A stretch of DNA of 64,000 nucleotides from Bradyrhizobium sp. CB1650. Its GTDB lineage: Bacteria > Pseudomonadota > Alphaproteobacteria > Rhizobiales > Xanthobacteraceae. The notes under the pieces are model-generated. The model searched no databases, was not told the DNA's origin, and saw only the letters and a list, made by a program, of their open reading frames with translations. Every line of letters begins with the position of its first letter. Positions within the stretch are counted from its first letter, which is position 1. The stretch covers positions 1,641,501 to 1,705,500 of the forward strand of contig NZ_CP121695.1 in assembly GCF_029761915.1 (NCBI RefSeq). The letters are read 5' to 3'. Shown piece after piece: positions 26,798 to 35,752 of this stretch. The translations under genes were made by a program, and so were the position numbers.

Positions 26798-27790
26798 CTA
26801 ACGCGACCTCAGCGGATGCGCCTTCTGGTGCCAGGCCCATGCGGTCCGGATCACGGTCGCAAGGTCGGAGTGACGCGGCACGAAGTTCAGCACCTTCCGA
26901 GCGGCCGAAGGATCGGCGACGAGGTAGGTCGGATCGCCGGCGCGCCGCGGCTTGATGGTGTGAGGCACCTCGCGTGCGGTCTCCTGCCTGATGGCGGTCA
27001 GGATCTCGCGCACCGAAAAGCCGGAGCCGGTACCGAGATTGAAGCTGGCGCCGGAATGTCCCTGCTCGAGGAGTTTCAGTGCCGCGACATGCGCCGCCGC
27101 GAGGTCGGTGACATGGATGTAATCGCGGATCGCGGTGCCGTCGGGCGTGTCATAATCATCACCGAACACGGCGAAGTCGACATAACCCTGCAACGCCATC
27201 ATGGCGCGGGGAATGAGATGTGTCTCGTTGTCGCGCAGCTCGCCGATGCCGCCGCCAGGATCCGCACCGCTGGCGTTGAAATAGCGCAGGCAGAACGCGC
27301 CGAAGCCGTAGGCCGCGCGATAATCGCCGAGCATGCGCTCGATCATCAACTTCGAAGCACCGTAAGGATTGATCGGGTTGCACGGGAAATCCTCCGGCAG
27401 CGCCTTGGAATCGGCGTTGCCGTAGACGGCGCCGGTCGACGAGAACACGATGCGCTGGCAGCCTGCATTGCGCATCGCCTGCAACAGCGACAGCGTGCCC
27501 TGCACGTTGTTGATGTAGTATTTCTGTGGGTCGGTCATGGACTCGCCGACCAGGCTCGCTGCCGCGAAATGCATCACCGCCGTGATCTTATGCTCGGCAA
27601 AAGCGCTCGCGAGTGTCGTACCGTCGAGCAGATCGCCGGTCACCAGCGGGCCGGTGACGAAATTGAGGTGGCCTGTCGAAAGATTGTCATACACCACCGG
27701 CTGGTAACCGGCCGCGGCCAGCGCTCGGCATGCGTGCGAGCCAATATACCCCGCGCCTCCTGTGACGAGGACAGTCGGTCGGTCGGTCAT
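26798..27790 (-). CDS. galE: UDP-glucose 4-epimerase
   Basis: A 330-residue extended SDR enzyme that interconverts UDP-glucose and UDP-galactose. The NAD-binding GGAGYIG motif is at residues 11-17, FSSTGAVYG at 116-124 holds the Ser/Thr, and the catalytic Tyr143-x3-Lys147 lies in NPYGASK. The C-terminal region (GTGSGFSVREILTAI, RRAGDPTYLVADPSAA) is typical of GalE. It lies 20 bases after the WecG-type transferase, as the last gene of a three-gene minus-strand operon. It supplies galactose or a related nucleotide sugar for the polysaccharide made by this locus. In rhizobia the same role is often called exoB. Confidence 0.94.
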   Translation of the reverse strand: MTDRPTVLVTGGAGYIGSHACRALAAAGYQPVVYDNLSTGHLNFVTGPLVTGDLLDGTTLASAFAEHKITAVMHFAAASLVGESMTDPQKYYINNVQGTLSLLQAMRNAGCQRIVFSSTGAVYGNADSKALPEDFPCNPINPYGASKLMIERMLGDYRAAYGFGAFCLRYFNASGADPGGGIGELRDNETHLIPRAMMALQGYVDFAVFGDDYDTPDGTAIRDYIHVTDLAAAHVAALKLLEQGHSGASFNLGTGSGFSVREILTAIRQETAREVPHTIKPRRAGDPTYLVADPSAARKVLNFVPRHSDLATVIRTAWAWHQKAHPLRSR

Positions 27791-27810
27791 GTCGTTACTC
27801 TACGTTTCTC

Positions 27811-28617
27811 TCAGCGATTGGATTGCCGGTTGCGGCTGAAGAGAAGATAGAGCGCGCGGGGGTTGGTGGTCAAATAGCGCCAGAACAAACGGCGTGGCTC
27901 GAGCAGGGTTCGCCAGGCCCATTCGAGCCCGAACTTCTGCATCCATTGCGGCGCGCGTGAGCGGCTGCCTGACAAAAAGTTGAACAGGCCGCCGGAGGTC
28001 TTAATGACGCCAACATTGGTGAGCAATGGCGTGAATTCCTCGACGAATGCCTGCTCGACCGGCACGCCGAGGGCGACCCAAAGATAATCGGGCGCGAGCG
28101 CATTGATCTCCTCGATCTTCGCGCGCAGCGCATCGCCCCGCAGATAGCCGTGGCTGCGTCCGATGATCTTGAGATTGGGATACAGTCTCTGGACATTCTC
28201 GACCGCAGCGGCGTTCTCGGCCTCGCTGGCGCCCAGCATGTAGAAGGTGCGGCCCGCCGCCTCGGCCTTGCGAGCGACGACGTGGAACAGATCCGTGGTC
28301 GCGACGCGCTCCGGCAGCGGGAACCAGGATTGCAGCTTCGAGGCCGCGACGAGCGGCTGGCCGTCGGCGTTGATAAGATCTGCAGCGCGGAACAGACGCT
28401 CGGTCTGCGGCTCGGTCGAGCAGCGCGCCAGCACCTCGCCATTGGCCGACGTCAGGAATAGCGGACGGCCGATCCGATGACGCGGGTCGGTTGCCTCGAT
28501 CATGAAATCGGCGGTTGCCTCGAGATCGAGCGCGGCCATGCGAAGGCCGCCGACGGTGATCCGTGGCACGTCGGCGGTCGCTTCCCGCCCGTCCAGATTG
28601 ACGCGACGCTCAAGCAT
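27811..28617 (-). CDS. WecG/TagA/CpsF-family glycosyltransferase
   Basis: A 268-residue GT26-family transferase. Typical motifs: LTSANGEVL near residue 50, DLINADGQPLV, TFYMLGASE, PDYLWVALGVPVEQAFVEE and GLEWAWRTLLEPRRLFWRY at the end. Such enzymes add a sugar to a polyprenyl-linked intermediate at the inner membrane. Its start codon lies within the end of the upstream Wzz/GumC-type gene (8 shared bases), so the two are translationally coupled. It takes part in building the exported polysaccharide. The donor sugar is not known. Confidence 0.92.
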   Translation of the reverse strand: MLERRVNLDGREATADVPRITVGGLRMAALDLEATADFMIEATDPRHRIGRPLFLTSANGEVLARCSTEPQTERLFRAADLINADGQPLVAASKLQSWFPLPERVATTDLFHVVARKAEAAGRTFYMLGASEAENAAAVENVQRLYPNLKIIGRSHGYLRGDALRAKIEEINALAPDYLWVALGVPVEQAFVEEFTPLLTNVGVIKTSGGLFNFLSGSRSRAPQWMQKFGLEWAWRTLLEPRRLFWRYLTTNPRALYLLFSRNRQSNR

Positions 28618-30889
28618 ATTGTCTGCCTCGCTGGCGCGTTTGGGCCATGGGAGCGAGTTCGTTGAGCACGACTCCGACGAGCTTGCGCTCGGCGCCGCCG
28701 AGCGCGCTCAATATCTCTTCCATGCTGTCGTTGATGTCGAGGCTGATGGGCAGCACCGCTACCAGCGCATCGGTGCCGTCGAGCAGCTTGCGGCCGGCGG
28801 CAGAGAGCGGCATCGCGGGGCCGTCAAGAATGACGAGATCATAGCCGCCGGTGGAGCGCGCCTGCGCGACCGCCTTGCGGATCGCCTCGGCCGCCTTGCC
28901 GGTATCGCCTTCGGCAACCGGCAGCACCGAGATGCCGTTCACCGTCTTGATCTCGCGCGCGCCCTTGCTGCCGATCGAGAGCCAGCCAAGCCTGCTCGGC
29001 TCGCTCTTGCCGGACCGGTTCATCTTGCTCGACAGATTGTGCGCCTGGTGATCGGCATCGATCATCAGCACGCGGCTCCCATCGCGCGCGGCTGCCAGCG
29101 CGAAGTTCAGTGCGGTGACGCTGCGCTCGGTGGTCTCGCCGGCACCGACCATCGCGACGACCGGCATCGCCTTGCCGCCGGCACGCCGTGCCACGGCGGC
29201 GCGCATATCGCGCAACGCATTGAGAAGCGTCGTCAGCGGAAATCCGGAGCGCAGCGTCGGCCAGCCCAGCCGGGTAAGATCGGTGCCGCCTCCAACCGCG
29301 AGGATGGCGCCGAGCGTGCGAATGATGTCGGCCTCCTGGAGACGGGCGATCAGCGGCTTTTCGACCAGGGCCAGCGGAGGCGCCTGTGGCGCGGTCTCCG
29401 GAGGCATTTTTGCGATCCCCGGTTCGGGCGCGCGTTCGCGACGCGTCGGCTCGGGCGCGGTCGCGCCGGAGAACAGATGCTCGGCCGCGACAAACCAGCC
29501 TGCGGCGAGAAGTCCGCCGAAGATGAAGCCGATCATGGCGAACAGGCTCATAGCGGGCGGGAACGAGCGCCGCTGCGGCACCGTGGCCTCGCCGATGACG
29601 CGGGCCGCCGACGTGTTCAGGCTTTCCTGCTCCTCGGTCTCGCGCGAGCGCTTGAGAAAGGATTGATAGACGTCGCGGCTTGCATCGGCCTCGCGCTCGA
29701 GCTCGCGCAGCCGCACGGCGGCTTGGCTGAGCTGGACGCTCTGTCGCTTCTGCGCTTCCAGCGCCCGGTTGAGCGATGCCTCATAGTCGCGGGCGCGCGT
29801 CAAATCGTTCTTGGCCGACTGAGCGAAGCGCTCGATCTCCTCGCTGATGGTGCGCTTGAGATCCTCGACCTGCTTCTCGGTTTGGCGCAGCGCGGGATGG
29901 CGCGGCCCGAGCTCGGCGGTTTGCTCCGCGTATTTCTTGCGGGCGTCGGCATATTGTGCGCGCAGGTTGGCGATCGTCGGCGATTGCAGGGCTTCGGGGA
30001 TCGCGCCCGCATCCGCCGCTGTGCGGCGGCTTGCCTCGATCTGGTCGAGACGGGCCTGCGCATCGAGCGTCGCCGCGCGGGCAGCAGAAAGCCGCTGGTT
30101 GCTTGCGGAGAGCTGCTGGTCGCTGATCAGCGCGTCCTGGGTGCCGACAAAATTGTTCTGGGCCTTGTAGGTGGCAAGCACGGTCTCGGCGTTGCGCAGC
30201 CGCTCGCGCAGCTCCTTCAGGCGGCCGGACAGGTCGTTGGTGGCGCGTCGCGCCGCCAGGGCCTGCGAGTTGCGTGAGTCCTTGAGGTAGGTGTTCGTCA
30301 GCGTGTTGGCGAGCATCGCCGCTTTGGCGGGATCGGTCGACCAGACCTCGATGTCGACGATGAAGCTCTTCTCGGTCTTGCGGATGGTGATGTGCTTGTT
30401 CAGCGCGTCGAGCGCGGCAAGCTGCACCTCGTTCTGGTCCGCGGCGGATGGCGCGCGGACGTGGAGACCGTCGAGGCCGAGCAGCGACGACATTAGGCTC
30501 CTGGCATCGCCGCCGCCGAATTCCGGATCCTTGTCGAGATTGGCCTGCTGGATGACCTGCAGCAGAACGCTGTTCGACGTGATCAGGCGGGCCTGGCTTT
30601 CCACCACCATGGACATGCCGGACACATCCTGCGCGCGGGGCGTGAGCTCGCGATCGACGAGCTGGAGCTCGCGCGGATCGACATAGAGCTGGGCGGTGGC
30701 GGTGTAGCGGGGCGTCAGGCTCTTGCCGACGGTCACCGCAAGCGTCGCACCGAGGAGGGCTGCGCCGACGATTGCAATCTTGCGCCGCCAGAGCAGGCTG
30801 ACGAGCTCCAGCATGTTGAAGCCAGCCGGGGACCGTGGCTGCGGGACCTCCGACGTGGCCCGATGTATCGGCTGGTTGTAGTCAAGCAT
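28610..30889 (-). CDS. Polysaccharide co-polymerase (Wzz/GumC type) with degenerate BY-kinase domain
   Basis: A 759-residue inner-membrane protein. The N-terminal Wzz domain has a first membrane segment at about residues 35-55 (IAIVGAALLGATLAVTVG), then a long periplasmic coiled coil (about 190-420) and a second membrane segment near 455-480 (MSLFAMIGFIFGGLLAAGWF). The cytoplasmic C-terminus resembles a bacterial tyrosine kinase: a Walker A' RVLMIDAD and Walker B YDLVILDGP are present. The Walker A equivalent (GAGETTERSVTALNF, 582-596) has Arg589 where the catalytic Lys should be, and the tail ends RQRGRQYA without a tyrosine cluster. So it probably controls chain length or export without kinase activity. 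First gene of the wzz-wecG-galE operon. Confidence 0.9.
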   Translation of the reverse strand: MLDYNQPIHRATSEVPQPRSPAGFNMLELVSLLWRRKIAIVGAALLGATLAVTVGKSLTPRYTATAQLYVDPRELQLVDRELTPRAQDVSGMSMVVESQARLITSNSVLLQVIQQANLDKDPEFGGGDARSLMSSLLGLDGLHVRAPSAADQNEVQLAALDALNKHITIRKTEKSFIVDIEVWSTDPAKAAMLANTLTNTYLKDSRNSQALAARRATNDLSGRLKELRERLRNAETVLATYKAQNNFVGTQDALISDQQLSASNQRLSAARAATLDAQARLDQIEASRRTAADAGAIPEALQSPTIANLRAQYADARKKYAEQTAELGPRHPALRQTEKQVEDLKRTISEEIERFAQSAKNDLTRARDYEASLNRALEAQKRQSVQLSQAAVRLRELEREADASRDVYQSFLKRSRETEEQESLNTSAARVIGEATVPQRRSFPPAMSLFAMIGFIFGGLLAAGWFVAAEHLFSGATAPEPTRRERAPEPGIAKMPPETAPQAPPLALVEKPLIARLQEADIIRTLGAILAVGGGTDLTRLGWPTLRSGFPLTTLLNALRDMRAAVARRAGGKAMPVVAMVGAGETTERSVTALNFALAAARDGSRVLMIDADHQAHNLSSKMNRSGKSEPSRLGWLSIGSKGAREIKTVNGISVLPVAEGDTGKAAEAIRKAVAQARSTGGYDLVILDGPAMPLSAAGRKLLDGTDALVAVLPISLDINDSMEEILSALGGAERKLVGVVLNELAPMAQTRQRGRQYA

Positions 30890-31195
30890 GATCCCCAGCT
30901 CTCATTGCAAGCGCCGCGGGCTGAGGGGTTACTCTTCGGGTCACGCCACGCACCGGGGATATAGCTGCGCAATCAACGCAACAGGGAAAATTAACCATAC
31001 TCATCGAGGGACTATTCACTGAAATGGCAAACAAAGCGTTTAAGCGCATGCCACTCTCTGGCGCGTCGTTGTGACGCCGCCGATGCGCAGATCCCTCGGA
31101 GATTAACGGTTCGTTACTGCCCGTGCCGGCGAGCAGCGCAGCGTCACGGAGCAGTGTCGCGTGTCCGGCGATTGACGGCGCGCTCGCCATGGTCG
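30890..31195. other. Upstream region of the polysaccharide operon, with shared 18-base motif
   Basis: This 306-base gap lies before the minus-strand Wzz-type gene and after the methyltransferase gene. It is locally A+T-rich (about 30960-31060), in contrast to the genes, which fits a promoter region. It contains AAAGCGTTTAAGCGCATG at 31033-31050. A copy with one mismatch is at 32203-32220 in the other gap of the locus. No gene is seen. Confidence 0.55.
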
Positions 31196-31987
31196 TCAGC
31201 GTTTCCGCAGGATGACGTGATAGTCGCCGCGGCGGACGTCGGTGCCGTGTGGAAGCACGGCGTTCAGCACGGCGGCGCCGGCGTCGACGAGGGCGGCGAA
31301 CAGCGGCTTTCGCTGGCGCATCTCGGGATAGCGCGGGCTCTCGACTTCACGGCGGTAGATCATCTCGAGCCCGTGGGCGGTCGCAAAGGCATCGAGCTTC
31401 GACAGCGTCACCAGCGGATGGAAGAAAGTCGCGAACGGCGCTTCGCCGGGCAGGCCGGCGGTCTTGATGCCGCGAATGTGCCGGTAGAACCAGACGTGGA
31501 ACCAGTGCGGCGAATATTTGGTGACGACGCCAGACAGCGAGTGCGGATTGGGCGCGCCGATCAGGATCATTCCGCCGCGCTTGAGCGCCTCGCGAAAGTT
31601 CAAGAGTGCAGCCTGGACGTCTGGCAAGTGCTCGATCACGTTGTAGCAGATCACGAGATCGAAGCTTTCCGGCGCAAAGCGATAGGCCTGCACGTCGCCG
31701 AGGATTGCCTCCTGCGCGTAAGAGTTGTTGCGGATCTGATCCTCGTCGATGTCGACGACGGTGACGTGGCTGCGGCTGAGCACGTCCAGGGGCAGGAAGC
31801 TGCTGGAGCCGCCGCCGGCCTCGTAAGTTGTAAGCCTGCCCCGCGGCAGCTCGCGGCGCAGGACCTCGTGGATGGCGAGCAGGCTGTCGCGGGCTTCGCC
31901 GGCGACGAGGTCGAGCAGCGCCTGGGTTTGTGCGGGAGCGTGGGTCTCTGTGGCTGTCGCGAAATCGATCGTGGCTGGCTTGTTCAT
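31196..31987 (-). CDS. SAM-dependent class I methyltransferase
   Basis: A 263-residue methyltransferase. The SAM-binding motif I is degenerate (LTTYEAGGGSSSFLPLDVL); motif II has VTVVDIDEDQIRNN; then SFDLVICYNVIEHLPD and KRGGMILIGAPNPHSLSG follow, typical of the UbiE/Methyltransf_11 and 23 superfamily. The C-terminal part (FHVWFYRHIRGI ... LVTLSKLDAFA) may bind the acceptor. It stands alone between two long gaps within the polysaccharide locus and is likely to methylate a sugar or lipid-linked intermediate. That role is inferred from context. Confidence 0.85.
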   Translation of the reverse strand: MNKPATIDFATATETHAPAQTQALLDLVAGEARDSLLAIHEVLRRELPRGRLTTYEAGGGSSSFLPLDVLSRSHVTVVDIDEDQIRNNSYAQEAILGDVQAYRFAPESFDLVICYNVIEHLPDVQAALLNFREALKRGGMILIGAPNPHSLSGVVTKYSPHWFHVWFYRHIRGIKTAGLPGEAPFATFFHPLVTLSKLDAFATAHGLEMIYRREVESPRYPEMRQRKPLFAALVDAGAAVLNAVLPHGTDVRRGDYHVILRKR

Positions 31988-32392
31988 GTTTCTTGACCGC
32001 GCTTGTTCGAGTCAAATTACAGGAAATATGTCATGTGCCCGAAGAGCAAATCTGATGCCGTGGCAGCTCACCGGTTGCGGTGCTTTCGGCCCGGTTAATG
32101 CGCGTACGCGTTAACTACGGCATTCACGGCATTGCACCGTCCTCGGAGCCATGGACCGCAAATTGCAGTATCACGCGCAAGGATTCACAGGAGAAACGCG
32201 CGAAAGCGGTTAAGCGCATGGTGATGCGTCTGCATTGGCGAGAGATCGGCGGCGTGGTGACGTGTTGGGCCTGCAGCCGATCGCTCATTTTGGGACGCAT
32301 CTGTCCCGTGGCGTTGTGCCGACGCGGGACGGACGTGGATGCATGCGATTGACGCAGGGTTTTTTCAATAAATCTCGGACATCTAGGACCCC
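31988..32392. other. Divergent intergenic region with second copy of the 18-base motif
   Basis: This 405-base gap separates the methyltransferase (minus) from a GT2 glycosyltransferase (plus). AAAGCGGTTAAGCGCATG at 32203-32220 matches 31033-31050 at 17 of 18 positions. An open frame across 32080-32352 exists, but its product is not protein-like and has no ribosome-binding site, so I do not call a gene. Confidence 0.55.
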
Positions 32393-33421
32393 ATGACTCT
32401 GATCCCGACCGACCTGTCCGCCCGCCGGATCCCGGACGCGGTGCGCGATCCCAACCGGGAGATCGCGGCGAGCTCGCGCGTCCTCGACCTGTCGGTCGGC
32501 ATCGTCGTCTGCATTCCCTGCTTCCGCCGCCCGCAGCATCTGCGGCTGACGCTGGAGTCGCTCGTCCGCCAGCGCACCCCGCGCTCCTTCGCCGTCGTCA
32601 TGGTCGAGAACGACGCCGGTGGCCGCGAGAGCGCGCCGGTCGCCGCGGAGTTTCTCGCAGCCGGCAAGCTCCAGGGCGTGTGCCTCGTCGAGAAGCGGCA
32701 GGGCAATTGCCGGGCGATCAACGCCGCATTCGAGACGGCCCAGACGCTGTTCCCCGCCGCAACTCGTTTCCTGATGATCGACGATGACGAGATCGCATCG
32801 CCCGACTGGCTCGAGCTGATGGTCCGCACCTGTGAGGCGACCGGCGCGGACGTCGTCGGAGGGCCGGTGCTGCCGGTCTTCGACGACGACACCAAGCCGT
32901 GGCTGTCACGTCATCCCGCCTTCTGTCCCGCCTATGATTACAGCGGCGCGGTGCCGCTGATCTATGGCTGCGGCAACTGCCTGATCACGCGCTCCGCGTT
33001 CGAGCGGTTCGGCGGTCCCGCCTTCGATCTGCGCTTCAATTTCCTCGGCGGCGGCGACACCGACTTCTTCGTGCGCTGCCGCGATGCCGGCATGACGTTC
33101 CACTGGACGGCGGAGGCCGTCATCACCGAGACCGTGCCGCATAGCCGCACCAGCCTCAACTGGATAGCGCGGCGTGGCCTGCGCATCGGCGCGATCAACT
33201 ATCGTGTGCAGTACAAGGCGGCGCAGAGCGCGGCGGTGCGGATGCGGGTGTTCGCGCAGATGCTCGGACGGCTGCCGCTGTCGCTGGTTCGCGCGGCGCA
33301 GCTGCTGACGACGTCGAAGGCGGTCGTTGCGATGCATCCCGTGATGGTCGCGCTCGGCGCTGCGTTTGCGGCTTTCGGCGTCGAGCCGAAGCCCTATGAA
33401 GCCTCGAAGATCGTGTCCTAG
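32393..33421 (+). CDS. Family 2 glycosyltransferase (first)
   Basis: A 342-residue GT-A fold transferase. The nucleotide-binding start is VGIVVCIPCFRRPQHLRLTLESL near residue 35; the metal-binding motif is RFLMIDDDEIASPDWLE near residue 125; an acceptor-side motif FNFLGGGDTDFFVRCRDAG lies near 220 and resembles the ED motif of GT2 enzymes. The C-terminal helix region may bind the membrane. ATG 32393 follows AGGA. Its stop and the stop of the convergent next gene overlap by four bases (CTAG). It adds a sugar to the growing repeat unit. Confidence 0.9.
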   Translation: MTLIPTDLSARRIPDAVRDPNREIAASSRVLDLSVGIVVCIPCFRRPQHLRLTLESLVRQRTPRSFAVVMVENDAGGRESAPVAAEFLAAGKLQGVCLVEKRQGNCRAINAAFETAQTLFPAATRFLMIDDDEIASPDWLELMVRTCEATGADVVGGPVLPVFDDDTKPWLSRHPAFCPAYDYSGAVPLIYGCGNCLITRSAFERFGGPAFDLRFNFLGGGDTDFFVRCRDAGMTFHWTAEAVITETVPHSRTSLNWIARRGLRIGAINYRVQYKAAQSAAVRMRVFAQMLGRLPLSLVRAAQLLTTSKAVVAMHPVMVALGAAFAAFGVEPKPYEASKIVS

Positions 33422-34449
33422 ACACCGAAATAGGCCAGAGCGATCTTGATCGCAGACCGCGGCATCGCTTTCGCCGACCGCCGGCCGACCATTCCGAGAT
33501 AGGCCAAAGCTTCGCGATACCTGCCGAAGCGCACGGCCTGCGTCGCCGAATAGGTGACGAGATGGATCTCGGCAGCCTGGCGCAGCCGGGCGGCGGCGCC
33601 CTCGGGCAGCCTGGCCAGGATCAGTTCATCGTCGAAAACGCGCGCGACAGCCGGAAAGAAATCCTGCGGCGTCCGCACCGCCGCATTCATGGTGTTGGCC
33701 GTGTGCAGGCGATAGTCGAGCAGCAGTTTTGGCACGAATGCGAATTCGCCGATCGCGGCAAGACGGCACCAGCAATGCCAGTCCTCGCAATATCTGAGGG
33801 AGACGTCGAAGCCGCCTGCCGCGCGGAAGGCGTCGGCGCGAACCAGCATGATGCCGCCGTTGACAATGAAATTGCCGGCGGCGAGCCGCTGGAGCACGTC
33901 GCCGGAGGGCTTGCTGCGTCCCTTCAGCAGATCGCGCCGGCCAATCGAGCGGCCTTCACCGTCGATCAGATTGTAGTCGCCGTAGACGAGAACCGCGCGG
34001 GGAGCACCGCGCGCTGCCTCGAGCAGCGTCGCCACCGCTCCGGGACGCAGACGGTCATCGGCATCGAGGAAGACGAGCCAGTCGCCCGCCGCATGTCGTG
34101 CACCGAGATTGCGCGCGGCCGATACGCCGGAGGAATCGTTCGTCATCACCCGCAATCGCGGATCGCGGATAGCGCGGACGATTGCAACGGTGTCATCGAT
34201 CGAGCCATCGTCCACGACGATGATGTCGGCGATGCCGCTTTGCCTCAGCGCACTGTCGACGGCTTCCCCGATATAGGCAGCGGCGTTCTTGGCGGGAATG
34301 ACGACTGAGACCGACCCGGCCGGAGTGGGCGCATGGATGCCCGTCGACGCCAGGGCGGCGTTCGGTGCATCGAGCATGGCGTCGGCGGTGATCAAGCGGC
34401 GGCTCGTCCTTAACAGTTGATTAACCGGGCCGCCTATCGGAGCTGGCAA
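33418..34449 (-). CDS. Family 2 glycosyltransferase (second)
   Basis: A 343-residue GT-A transferase if the ATG at 34449 is used; an in-frame ATG at 34377 would give 319 residues. Neither has a clear ribosome-binding site, so the start is open. Motifs: SVSVVIPAKNAAAYIGEAVDSAL, DIIVVDDGSIDDT, the GVSAARNLGARHA stretch and the metal-binding WLVFLDADDRL. A C-terminal segment (RYCEDWHCWCRLA) carries the acceptor-side ED. Convergent with the preceding GT2 gene and divergent from the next transferase. Part of the same polysaccharide locus. Confidence 0.88.
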   Translation of the reverse strand: MPAPIGGPVNQLLRTSRRLITADAMLDAPNAALASTGIHAPTPAGSVSVVIPAKNAAAYIGEAVDSALRQSGIADIIVVDDGSIDDTVAIVRAIRDPRLRVMTNDSSGVSAARNLGARHAAGDWLVFLDADDRLRPGAVATLLEAARGAPRAVLVYGDYNLIDGEGRSIGRRDLLKGRSKPSGDVLQRLAAGNFIVNGGIMLVRADAFRAAGGFDVSLRYCEDWHCWCRLAAIGEFAFVPKLLLDYRLHTANTMNAAVRTPQDFFPAVARVFDDELILARLPEGAAARLRQAAEIHLVTYSATQAVRFGRYREALAYLGMVGRRSAKAMPRSAIKIALAYFGV

Positions 34450-34544
34450 TGCCAGCGATCGCAGCCCTAGCCGTTGCGGAGGATACCCGCATAACGGTCA
34501 AATCGTTGCTGCGAAGGCTGGCACGACGCCGGTTTCGTCAATTA

Positions 34545-34572
34545 GCGTTAAGCCTGTGGCGTTAAGTCTGTC
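34545..34572. repeat. Two tandem 14-base repeats before a glycosyltransferase gene
   Basis: GCGTTAAGCCTGTG is followed at once by GCGTTAAGTCTGTC, matching at 12 of 14 positions. They lie 32 bases before the chosen start at 34605. The GCG-TTAAG core resembles the GCG(G/T)TTAAGCGC core of the motif at 31033 and 32203. It may be a regulator site for the polysaccharide genes. Confidence 0.45.
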
Positions 34573-34604
34573 GCGGATTTTTGATAGGTGCGACACCCGG
34601 CCTC

Positions 34605-35711
34605 ATGCGAGATAGCCGGCCTTATTGGGGCGGATGGACTGAAGTGCGGGCAAAGACGTTCGACTACGATCCTGACGAGATGGTCCTCAACCTGTTCTAC
34701 GAGGACAAGGACGACCGTTGGTTTGCCGGCGACCGGCATCTGCGCCGCATGGTGCGCCGGATGCTGCTCGGCGAGCCGCGCATGAGCGGGCAGCTTCGCG
34801 TGTTCCTCAATCTCTGTGCGGGCCTGGACCGGCTCGGCATCCGCTACCGCGTCAACGACTATCGTTATATCGCCCAGCATCCCGACGAGCTGGCCTGCAT
34901 CATCGGGCGCACCTTCCTGCTCGACAAATTCGCGTGGAAGAACCCGATTCTGCTCGGGGTTGCCGCGCACAATCATCCGCTCGACGATCCCGACCTGTTC
35001 AAACGCCTGCCGGTGAAGAAGGTCGTGGTGCCGGGCCCATGGTACGCCGACATGTACCGGCCGCATTGGCCCGACACGGAAGCTTGGCCGATCGGCATCG
35101 ATACCGATCTGTGGGCGCCGTCGCGCACCGCCGACAAGACCGTCGACGTGCTCATCTATGACAAAGTCCACTGGGATCGCGAGCGCTACGCGCTGGAGCT
35201 CATTGAGCCCGTCCGCGCCCGGCTCGCCAGGGAGGGCCGCTCGTTCATCGAGCTGCGCTACGGCAGCTACAAGGAAGAGGACTTTCAGGCGGCGCTGGCA
35301 TGTTCGCGCGCGATGATCTTCCTCTGCCAGAACGAGAGTCAGGGGATAGCCTATCAGCAGGCCCTGTCCTGCGGCGTGCCGGTGTTCGCCTGGGATCCCG
35401 GCGGTCCGTGGCGAGATCCCGACTATTATCCGCACCGGGTCACGTTCGCGCCGGTGTCGTCGGTTCCCTATTGGGACGAGCGCTGCGGCCTGAAATTCGT
35501 CGATCGGGCCGGCTTCGAGGCGGGCTGGGCCAATTTCTGGGCCGGGTGCACCGAGAAGTCGTTCGATCCGCGCGGTTATGTACTGGACAATCTCACGCTG
35601 GAGCAGCGGGCTCTGGAATATTACGACATCGCGCGGGGCGTGGCGCGACAGCACGCGGTATCTGCCGGTTCCGGCGTGCTGGTTGACGGATGGTTAACGG
35701 GGATGGGTTAG
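34605..35711 (+). CDS. Glycosyltransferase (GT-B type), polysaccharide locus
   Basis: A 368-residue protein starting MRDSRPYWGGW. The start is uncertain: an in-frame TTG at 34581 is also possible, and neither has a good ribosome-binding site. The C-terminal half has the look of a retaining GT-B transferase: FLCQNESQGIAYQQALSCGVPVFAWDPGG is the nucleotide-sugar binding E-x7-E-like loop, preceded by KTVDVLIYDKVHWDRERY. The N-terminal half is atypical for GT4, so the family assignment is tentative. It probably adds a sugar to the lipid-linked repeat unit. The polymerase-type gene follows directly. Confidence 0.75.
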   Translation: MRDSRPYWGGWTEVRAKTFDYDPDEMVLNLFYEDKDDRWFAGDRHLRRMVRRMLLGEPRMSGQLRVFLNLCAGLDRLGIRYRVNDYRYIAQHPDELACIIGRTFLLDKFAWKNPILLGVAAHNHPLDDPDLFKRLPVKKVVVPGPWYADMYRPHWPDTEAWPIGIDTDLWAPSRTADKTVDVLIYDKVHWDRERYALELIEPVRARLAREGRSFIELRYGSYKEEDFQAALACSRAMIFLCQNESQGIAYQQALSCGVPVFAWDPGGPWRDPDYYPHRVTFAPVSSVPYWDERCGLKFVDRAGFEAGWANFWAGCTEKSFDPRGYVLDNLTLEQRALEYYDIARGVARQHAVSAGSGVLVDGWLTGMG

Positions 35712-35752
35712 AACCGAAGACCTCCCTACGTGTGCCATATCGGCCTTCAGGC

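Noticed and set aside
30733..31190. Short minus-strand frames upstream of the Wzz-type gene
   Set aside because: They cross the A+T-rich promoter region and overlap the true start in another frame. No motif or start site supports them.
32080..32352. Plus-strand frame of 90 codons in the gap before the first GT2 gene
   Set aside because: No ribosome-binding site, composition unlike a protein, and it contains the candidate regulatory motif at 32203-32220.
34548..35654. Minus-strand open frame of 368 codons opposite a glycosyltransferase
   Set aside because: The plus-strand product has a transferase-like nucleotide-binding loop. The minus product shows no motif.
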